A DNA stretch of 64,000 bases from NCBI GenBank assembly GCA_913057825.1, contig CAJXOW010000003.1, forward strand, positions 1-64,000, given 5' to 3'. Positions within the stretch are counted from its first letter, which is position 1; each line of letters begins with the position of its first letter. The notes under the pieces are model-generated. The model was not told the DNA's origin, searched no databases, and saw only the letters and a program-made list of their open reading frames with translations. The stretch comes from an uncultured Balneolaceae bacterium (GTDB lineage Bacteria > Bacteroidota > Rhodothermia > Balneolales > Balneolaceae). A program made the translations under genes and the position numbers. Below, one piece after another: positions 57,805 through 64,000 of this stretch.

Positions 57805-58587
57805 TTATGACTGCTCCGACTGGCCGGATGACGTGATCAGAGAATAAACGTAGTGCATTCCCCGAAAAACCAGTTTTTGATCCTCTGTCATTTCTCGATC
57901 AATATATTGTTTTAGGATATTTACATCTCCACCAGTCAGCAGGATATTAAATTCACCCATCCCATCATACCGGCTTAAAGCTGTTTTCACAGCATCTACA
58001 AACCCGCCTGCTATTCCCCACTGCAAACAAGATTCCGTGGACTTACCCGGCCAACGATCCGGTATCTTTCGCTCAACTCTTGGAAGAGCGGGCGTATACT
58101 GTTCGACGGCTTGTTCCAACATGGTCAAGCCCGGCAGGATAGCACCCCCCCTAAAGACCCCCCTTTCATCGATATAATCGATGGTACAGGCCGTCCCTCC
58201 ATCAATTACCACACATGGCTCTTCCCGCCTGCTCCAGGCGCCTATCGCTGCCAATAATCGATCGACTCCCAGCGTGTCAATCGACTCATAATCTGTAAAT
58301 GCCTCGGGTATATCATCCGTTCTTATCTGAATATTTTTACCCTGACCAAGTCCTCCCAGCAAAGCTTTGGCTGTTTTCTGAACCACACTCGCAACAATAA
58401 ACCGATCGAATTCATCCCGTACATCCGACAGCCACTGCAATAAGCCGGAGATTTCATTATGAGCAAATACCGAGGGTTCTGTCCATTTACCTTGCTCCAG
58501 GTAACTGATCTTAATCGCAGAATTTCCTATATCGAAATATAAATTTTTATCGTTTTCGGGAATTAATTTTCCGGTTTTATTGTCCAT
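57805..58587 (-). CDS. coaX: type III pantothenate kinase
   Basis: First step of coenzyme A synthesis. The 260 residues begin with a short extension and then LYFDIGNSAIKISYLEQGKW (phosphate/ATP site). TLGVDRLLAAIGAWSRREEPCVVIDGGTACTIDYI near 106-140 and FRGGAILPGLTMLEQAVEQYTPALP near 146-170 are the family's substrate-binding motifs. It ends 33 bp from the convergent amidase gene, with no clear terminator between. Confidence 0.93.
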   Translation of the reverse strand: MDNKTGKLIPENDKNLYFDIGNSAIKISYLEQGKWTEPSVFAHNEISGLLQWLSDVRDEFDRFIVASVVQKTAKALLGGLGQGKNIQIRTDDIPEAFTDYESIDTLGVDRLLAAIGAWSRREEPCVVIDGGTACTIDYIDERGVFRGGAILPGLTMLEQAVEQYTPALPRVERKIPDRWPGKSTESCLQWGIAGGFVDAVKTALSRYDGMGEFNILLTGGDVNILKQYIDREMTEDQKLVFRGMHYVYSLITSSGQSEQS

Positions 58588-58794
58588 ATAATGTAGGGTC
58601 GGGATTTCAATTATAGTAAAAACTTTAAAAAACGGGGCACCCCCGAAGTATTCACATTATTCCCCAAAAAAGTAAAATCGCCGGGGACTGATATAAATCA
58701 TACAATCGCGAAAAATTTCTGAACAATTAATCGCCGTCCCGTTTAAAAATTCAATCGCACTGTATAACAAAATATCTAACTCATTATAACATTT

Positions 58795-59520
58795 ATGGAT
58801 ATTAACTCGAAAGTTGCTATCGTCACGGGTGCAAGCAGTGGCATAGGAGCTGCTTTCAGCGAAGCCTTGATCGAAAAAGGAGCCCATGTGTACGGATTAG
58901 CTCGCAGTACTGACAAATTGGAGAAGGTTCGCCAACGACTGGGGGACTCCTTCGAACCGGTCTCACTGGATGTCACCGACCATGAAGCGATAGAGTCATG
59001 GACCGATTCCACCTTTGACGATGTCCACGCTCCCGACATCCTGGTAAATAATGCCGGAGTTGCCGCCTTTGGCCAGGTGGAGGAGCTGGATATTGATGAT
59101 TGGGATGCCATGATCAACACGAATATCAGCGGCGTATTCTATCTGACTCGCTGTATTGTTCCGCTAATGAAAGAGAACGAGAACCATTGCCACATCGTTA
59201 ATATTGCATCAATCGCCGGCATGCTGGGCAATCCGAATTTAACAGGATACAATGCATCCAAGTTTGGGGTTCGTGGATTCACGGAAGCGCTCTTTAAAGA
59301 AGTTCGATACGATAAAATTAAAGTTACGGGATTCTATCCCGGATCGATTGCCACGGAGTTTTTTGACAAAGTGGGCTCAGAAACCCATGCCAATATGATG
59401 AAACCGGAAGAAGTGGCTGACGTATTCATTAATGTCCTGGAAACCCCGGACAACTTCCTGATCAACCAGGTGGTCATGCGTCCCCTGAACCCCAAACCCC
59501 CGGAAGAATTGGACGAGTAA
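58795..59520 (+). CDS. SDR-family NAD(P)-dependent oxidoreductase
   Basis: 241 residues. The nucleotide-binding motif is VTGASSGIGAAFSEAL near 11-26, the NNAG motif is DILVNNAGVAAFG near 81-93, the catalytic Ser is in IVNIASIAGMLG near 130, and YNASKFGVRGF is near 153-163. The C-terminus (FLINQVVMRPLNPKPPEELDE) resembles serine/3-hydroxyacid dehydrogenase-like or YdfG-type SDRs. The substrate is not predictable. It precedes a lipoprotein gene by 33 bp. Confidence 0.88.
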   Translation: MDINSKVAIVTGASSGIGAAFSEALIEKGAHVYGLARSTDKLEKVRQRLGDSFEPVSLDVTDHEAIESWTDSTFDDVHAPDILVNNAGVAAFGQVEELDIDDWDAMINTNISGVFYLTRCIVPLMKENENHCHIVNIASIAGMLGNPNLTGYNASKFGVRGFTEALFKEVRYDKIKVTGFYPGSIATEFFDKVGSETHANMMKPEEVADVFINVLETPDNFLINQVVMRPLNPKPPEELDE

Positions 59521-59553
59521 CCGGATGTTAGTTATTTCACAGCCTCAAAATAT

Positions 59554-59943
59554 ATGATACGAACTCTTTCCATATTGAAACCACGGGTTATGCTTTCTGT
59601 CCTATGCATACCCCTCCTTATTGCCGGCTGTGACAATAAGGAAAAGCCGGAAAACCTTATTGATGAGGAGACCTATATTGAATTAATTGCTGAACTGCAG
59701 GTAGCAGAGTCCGCCCTGGAAGTATCCTCAGATTCTTTAAACGCAAAACAATTGATTCAGCGGGTAATGGACCGTCACGAGGTTACCTATCGCCAATTCA
59801 TTGACAGCCACAAATACTACAGCAAGGACTTCCAGGCACAGCAAAAAAGAATTCAAAAAGCTCTGGATATTTTGCAACAGAAACGAGCCAACCTAACGCG
59901 ATCCGATACCACAAAAAGTCGCAACATCATGAATCGGCAATAG
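59554..59943 (+). CDS. DUF4296 lipoprotein
   Basis: 129 residues. A lipoprotein signal ends LLIAGC (Cys26). The remainder fits DUF4296: EKPENLIDEETYIELIAELQVAESAL near 31-56 and VTYRQFIDSHKYYSKDFQAQQKRIQKALDIL near 75-105, helical throughout. The family is Bacteroidota-specific and of unknown function. It probably shares a transcript with the SDR upstream. Confidence 0.85.
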   Translation: MIRTLSILKPRVMLSVLCIPLLIAGCDNKEKPENLIDEETYIELIAELQVAESALEVSSDSLNAKQLIQRVMDRHEVTYRQFIDSHKYYSKDFQAQQKRIQKALDILQQKRANLTRSDTTKSRNIMNRQ

Positions 59944-59952
59944 ATAATACCT

Positions 59953-61899
59953 CTATCTATCGTCCGACTCTATCCAGTAATAGCGATAGGGATCCTCAAT
60001 TTTATTGACAATTTTGCCTTCATCCGACAAATAATTAATAGCTTCACGTAAACGGCCGACATCCCATTCGGTTTCGTCTTTAAGCTCGTTGAGGCTCCGG
60101 GGTTCACGATTCAAAATCTGCTTCAGAGCCTTGATATCCGACCGTTGCAGCTTTACCTGCAAGCTTTTTTTATCGCTGCAATTATCACAATTATCGCAAT
60201 GCAGCGGCACCTCCCGTTCTCCAAAATATTTGCGGATAAAGCGACTTCTACAACTCAGAGTCTCGACATATGCCTCCATATAGTCCAACTTCCGGAACAG
60301 CATATTTCTGAAATTCTCAAGCCGATCCTTTCTTACCGGCACCTCGCGCGAACGGGGTTCATTGAGCATAACCAGGGGATGCTCTCCTAAAAATTCATAT
60401 TGGAGGAATTGCTCTTTGTTCAATATCTCCAATCCCTTGATGATGCTATGCTCGGATCGTTCAAGTTTCTCTTCCAGATAATCGACTTCCAGGTGACGCA
60501 AATGGTAAAATGACTGCCATCCATAGAGCCGGGCCAGTCGATCCACAAACTCCGCTTTCTCCCGATTCGACATCGCTTCAAGCTTTTCTTCCAGGTAATC
60601 CCGCTCAATCGTAAAATGCACGCCTATCTGGGCTTCATAGCCGGTGATGTACTGAATCACATCAAACTGATCCATCAACTTAAGTGCTCGACGAATTTTA
60701 GAGCTGCCCAGTTGTGCACGCTTGGCTAGTTGGTCGATCGAAACCGGACGAGCTTGTTCCATTTCAGATCCCGCGGCCAACTCCATCGAATCGCACAATG
60801 CATCATACACTTTTTGGAGTTCCTCTCGAGTGGGATAAGAACGCTGAATGCGCTGGCGACCTATCGTAAAGTCCGACTGCTGATACAGCAAAATGGGATA
60901 GCTTTGCTCTCCGTCCCGTCCGGCACGTCCGGCTTCCTGATAGTAGGCTTCCAGCGAATAAGGTACATGGTAGTGCACCACAAAACGACAGTCTTCCTTG
61001 TCGATGCCCATCCCGAATGCACTGGTCGCCACTACAAGCGGCAACTCGCCGTCAATCCAGGCTTCCTGAATCTCTTCCCGCTCTTCCCCGTCGATGCCGG
61101 CATGGTAAGCTCGTGCCTGTATTCCCCTGCGCGAAATCAACTCGGCCAGCCGCTCACAGTTTTTTCGGGTCCCCCCGTAAATAAGACCAATACCTTCCGC
61201 CTTGTTCAGAATATTGAACAGCTTACGATCCTTGGCCTCGGTCTGGATTACCCACCACTTTAGATTGGGACGCTCAAATCCCAGTGATATCACTTCGGGC
61301 TGCTCAAATCCAAGATTGGCAAGAATATCTTGACGGACTTCCGGGGTGGCCGTCGCCGTCAAGGCAACCCATCGAATCGGCTCGGAAATGACTTCTTCCA
61401 TCGATGTTCGAATTTCGCGGTAAACAGGACGAAAGTCGTGCCCCCACTCGGATATGCAGTGGGCCTCATCCACCGCCACCATCTCAATGGGGATTCGGGG
61501 GGCCTCGGCTTGCCAAAGTTCCGATTTAAGCCGTTCGGGGGCACAGTAGATCAACTTATACATGCCATTTCGAGCATTCACCAGGCGCTGCTCAACTTCA
61601 TATCGGGAGATATTACTGTTAATAAAAGTAGCCGAGATGCCCCGCCGGTTCAGTTGCATCACCTGGTCCTGCATCAAAGCAACAAGGGGAGAAATGACAA
61701 CAGTTACACCGGAGAAAACACTGGCAGGCACCTGGTAGCAAAGCGACTTTCCACCACCGGTCGGAAACAAAACGAGGGTATCTTTTTTTTCTATGACCGA
61801 TCGAATGGCCTCTTCCTGACCGGCACGAAACGACGGATACCCCCAGTAATGGGATAAGTTACGGCGAGCTTTATCCATTAAATCGTCAACCTGGGCCAT
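59953..61899 (-). CDS. recQ: RecQ-family ATP-dependent DNA helicase
   Basis: 648 residues. Helicase motifs: LVLFPTGGGKSLCYQVPA (Walker A near 37-54), MVAVDEAHCISEWGHDFRPVY (DEAH near 137-157), VALTATATPEV, GIQARAYHAGIDGEER, VVATSAFGMGIDKEDCRFVVHY and YYQEAGRAGRDGE. A Zn-binding region with CRSRFIRKYFG...CDNCDNC and a winged-helix part follow. No HRDC domain is recognisable, though the family may lack it. It unwinds DNA in recombination repair. It converges with the lipoprotein gene at 59554. Confidence 0.95.
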   Translation of the reverse strand: MAQVDDLMDKARRNLSHYWGYPSFRAGQEEAIRSVIEKKDTLVLFPTGGGKSLCYQVPASVFSGVTVVISPLVALMQDQVMQLNRRGISATFINSNISRYEVEQRLVNARNGMYKLIYCAPERLKSELWQAEAPRIPIEMVAVDEAHCISEWGHDFRPVYREIRTSMEEVISEPIRWVALTATATPEVRQDILANLGFEQPEVISLGFERPNLKWWVIQTEAKDRKLFNILNKAEGIGLIYGGTRKNCERLAELISRRGIQARAYHAGIDGEEREEIQEAWIDGELPLVVATSAFGMGIDKEDCRFVVHYHVPYSLEAYYQEAGRAGRDGEQSYPILLYQQSDFTIGRQRIQRSYPTREELQKVYDALCDSMELAAGSEMEQARPVSIDQLAKRAQLGSSKIRRALKLMDQFDVIQYITGYEAQIGVHFTIERDYLEEKLEAMSNREKAEFVDRLARLYGWQSFYHLRHLEVDYLEEKLERSEHSIIKGLEILNKEQFLQYEFLGEHPLVMLNEPRSREVPVRKDRLENFRNMLFRKLDYMEAYVETLSCRSRFIRKYFGEREVPLHCDNCDNCSDKKSLQVKLQRSDIKALKQILNREPRSLNELKDETEWDVGRLREAINYLSDEGKIVNKIEDPYRYYWIESDDR

Positions 61900-61923
61900 G
61901 GCGACTGGTGAAAGTTATAAATA

Positions 61924-61958
61924 AAAAAGGCGCATATCTTACAGAGACATACGCCTTA
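61924..61958 (-). terminator. terminator after sdhB
   Basis: Read on the minus strand: stem AAGGCGTAT / ATGCGCCTT with one G-T wobble and an 11-13 nt loop, followed by TTTTTTAT. It lies between the sdhB stop and the recQ start. Confidence 0.78.
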
Positions 61959-62012
61959 TAAAACTTACAAAAATAAAATATAAAAGATTGAAGACGACGT
62001 TCGCGCGGAGTG

Positions 62013-62771
62013 TCAGGACTCGGTCACCGCCCTCATATACTCTTTTCTCATTCGAGCAATGGCCGAAATGGAGATGCCCACCGGACATACCGCCTCACAT
62101 TCCGCATGATTGGAACAATCACCAAATCCTTCTTTTTCCATCTGTTCCACCATACGCACGGCCCGCTCTTTTCGTTCATGCTTGCCTTGGGGAAGAAGCG
62201 ACAAGTGGGATATTTTCGCACCGGTAAACAGTGACGCAGACGAATTGGGACAAGCCGCAACACATGCCCCGCAACCGATACAGGTAGCGTAGTCAAACGC
62301 TTTGTCAGCATCTTCTTTGTCGACCGCAATCGTATTTGCCTCTGGAGCCGACCCGGTTTTCGTTGAGATATACCCGCCGGCTGCCATAATCCGGTCAAAT
62401 GCCGATCGATCTACTACCAGGTCTTTTATTACCGGAAAGGCCGCCGCTCGCCAGGGTTCAATGACAATCTCCTGACCATCCTCAAACTCCCTCATGTAAA
62501 GCTCGCATACCGGTGTTTCCTCTTTGGGCCCATGTGCAATACCATTCACTACAAGCGAACAGGCACCACAAATTCCTTCACGACAATCGTAATCAAACTC
62601 AACCGGTTCGTCCCCGTTCTTGATTAACTTCTCGTTTAATAGGTCAAGCATTTCCAGGAACGACATATCCTCACTTACCCCTTCCATATGATACTCCTGG
62701 AAGGCTCCCTGCGAGTCGCCGTCTTCCTGTTTCCAGATCTTGAGATCAAACTGCATATTGTCGTTGCTCAT
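62013..62771 (-). CDS. sdhB: succinate dehydrogenase/fumarate reductase iron-sulfur subunit
   Basis: Electron-transfer subunit of complex II on the inner membrane. The 252 residues have the [2Fe-2S] ligands in CREGICGACSLVVNG near 63-77, and the [4Fe-4S]/[3Fe-4S] ligands in CIGCGACVAACPNSSASLF and CSNHAECEAVCPVGI. Length and N-terminus (FDLKIWKQEDGD) fit the B-type enzyme of Bacteroidota. It lies 29 bp downstream of sdhA on the same strand, as expected for sdhCAB. Confidence 0.96.
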   Translation of the reverse strand: MSNDNMQFDLKIWKQEDGDSQGAFQEYHMEGVSEDMSFLEMLDLLNEKLIKNGDEPVEFDYDCREGICGACSLVVNGIAHGPKEETPVCELYMREFEDGQEIVIEPWRAAAFPVIKDLVVDRSAFDRIMAAGGYISTKTGSAPEANTIAVDKEDADKAFDYATCIGCGACVAACPNSSASLFTGAKISHLSLLPQGKHERKERAVRMVEQMEKEGFGDCSNHAECEAVCPVGISISAIARMRKEYMRAVTES

Positions 62772-62800
62772 ACGAGATAGTCAAATGATTAAGATTGAAA

Positions 62801-64000
62801 TTACTTGTAACTGCGCTGCTTCAATTCTACAAATTCAAATTCAAGATTTTCTTTGTGCAGCTCATGCTGGATTTCACCGTTCAATCCCTGATATTCAAAA
62901 GCGGCCACATAGGAAAATTCCTCATCATTCCGCAAGGCTTCTCCTTCCTCGGTTTGATACTCCTCCCGGAAGTGACATCCGGCCGATTCTTCCCGGTGCA
63001 GGGCGTCTTTAGCCATTAACTCACCCAATTCGAGAAAGTCGGCCACCCGTCCGGCAAACTCCAAATATTTGTTGTAATTGGCCGACTCTCCGGGAACTCT
63101 TACCCGCTCCCAGAATTCATCTCTAAGCTCCTGAATCTCCTTGATGGCTTCCTTGAGTCCTTCCTCATCACGGGAGATGCCGACTTTGTCCCACATTATT
63201 TTTCCAAGCTCCTGGTGAAACTCAACGACCGTTTTATCACCTTCTACATTGAGCAGTTTGTCGATATGCTCCTGGGCATAATTCTCGGCTTCTTCAAAGG
63301 CCTCTTCATTGCCTTCCACCTGGTCAAGATCCTCTCCGCCCAGGTAATCGCCAAGGGTATATGGAATGACAAAGTAGCCATCGGCCAGCCCCTGCATAAG
63401 CGCTGAAGCCCCAAGACGGTTACCGCCGTGATCGGAGAAATTGGCTTCACCAAGGACAAACAAGCCCGGGATGTTGCTCATCAGGTTATAATCGACCCAG
63501 AGCCCGCCCATCGTGTAGTGCACAGCGGGAAATATGCGCATAGGGCGTTCATAGGGATTCTCATCCGTGATCTTGTGATACATCTCAAACAAATTGCCAT
63601 ACTTCTCTTCAATATAATCACGTCCCCGACGCTCGATCGCATCCGCAAAGTCCAGGTACACCGCCTTACCGGTTTCACCGACACCGCGCCCTTCGTCGGT
63701 TACATACTTGGCATTCCGGGAAGCGACGTCACGAGGCACAAGATTACCGAAACTGGGATATTTGCGCTCCAGGTAATAATCCCGTTCCTCTTCCGGTATG
63801 TCATTGGGATGCCGTTCATCGTTTTTATCCTTTGGCACCCACACGCGTCCGTCGTTACGCAGACTTTCACTCATAAGCGTCAACTTCGACTGATAATCAC
63901 CTGACTGCGGTATGCAGGTTGGGTGAATCTGAACATAACAGGGATTGGCAAAATAGGCTCCCCGTTTGTGGCAACGCCAAGCGGCTGTCACATTGGAATT
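62801..64000 (-). CDS. sdhA: succinate dehydrogenase flavoprotein subunit, 5' end outside window
   Basis: The frame is open to the right edge, so about 400 C-terminal residues are present and the FAD-binding N-terminus lies outside. It shows [34 protein letters not shown], the substrate-binding region typical of the large flavoprotein, and [46 protein letters not shown], the FAD/His region. It oxidises succinate to fumarate. sdhB follows after 29 bp. The sdhC subunit, if present, lies beyond the window. Confidence 0.97.
   Translation of the reverse strand, partial: NSNVTAAWRCHKRGAYFANPCYVQIHPTCIPQSGDYQSKLTLMSESLRNDGRVWVPKDKNDERHPNDIPEEERDYYLERKYPSFGNLVPRDVASRNAKYVTDEGRGVGETGKAVYLDFADAIERRGRDYIEEKYGNLFEMYHKITDENPYERPMRIFPAVHYTMGGLWVDYNLMSNIPGLFVLGEANFSDHGGNRLGASALMQGLADGYFVIPYTLGDYLGGEDLDQVEGNEEAFEEAENYAQEHIDKLLNVEGDKTVVEFHQELGKIMWDKVGISRDEEGLKEAIKEIQELRDEFWERVRVPGESANYNKYLEFAGRVADFLELGELMAKDALHREESAGCHFREEYQTEEGEALRNDEEFSYVAAFEYQGLNGEIQHELHKENLEFEFVELKQRSYK

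Overview
The window looks like chromosomal DNA from a Bacteroidota-like bacterium, most probably Balneolota/Rhodothermota (Balneolaceae-like). The reasons are two SusC/SusD outer-membrane uptake pairs, a PorW/SprE-like type IX secretion lipoprotein, a protein with a type IX C-terminal sorting domain, GWxTD and DUF4296 proteins, many lipoproteins, and visible Shine-Dalgarno sequences before several genes. The taxon is inferred from gene content; no rRNA is present. There is no phage, CRISPR array, integrase or transposase.

Layout. 1-5270: PorW/SprE-like TPR lipoprotein (cut by the left edge), pyruvate kinase, GWxTD lipoprotein. 5617-15584: two tandem SusC/SusD pairs sharing a conserved leader, each ending in a strong terminator. 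16043-19756: two DUF3179 lipoproteins around an outer-membrane barrel protein. 19797-25303: leftward amino-acid cluster (alanine racemase, M20 deacylase, Orr/YhfX-type racemase, GNAT acetyltransferase, sodium:solute symporter), then initiator tRNA-Met. 25971-28926: ornithine and lysine omega-aminotransferases. 29080-43106: housekeeping and metabolic genes (SDR, purL, trmB, nfo, ABC-class ATPase, pdxH, redoxin, radical SAM, a frameshifted aldehyde dehydrogenase, a class-III aminotransferase). 43188-49939: lipoprotein, large type IX cargo protein, thioredoxin-like protein, UbiA-like protein, anmK, small acidic protein. 50082-54822: threonine synthase fused to a LeuA-type regulatory domain, DUF819 protein, small membrane protein, RsmI-like methylase. 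54889-64000: ankyrin protein, methyltransferase, cell-wall amidase, coaX, SDR, DUF4296 lipoprotein, recQ, sdhB and partial sdhA.

The most unusual feature is non-coding. Eight copies of a 150-186 bp inverted-repeat element (class I) lie between genes. Each has a conserved GC-rich inner stem (GGGCGGCGGTTCC / GGAACCGCCGCCC), conserved asymmetric inner motifs and a variable centre. The outermost arm sequence differs from locus to locus, yet the two arms of one copy match each other (up to 42/42 bp), and compensatory changes are visible. A second set of at least six loci (class II) has mirrored low-complexity arms about 30-200 bp apart. Several elements of both kinds abut or overlap a stop codon. 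This suggests a structured, perhaps mobile, 3'-end element family.

Functional links: the secretion component and the sorted cargo belong to one export system. The racemase/deacylase/acetyltransferase/symporter cluster and the neighbouring aminotransferases suggest uptake and catabolism of basic or D-amino acids. The SusC/D pairs have no glycosidase nearby, so their ligand cannot be named.
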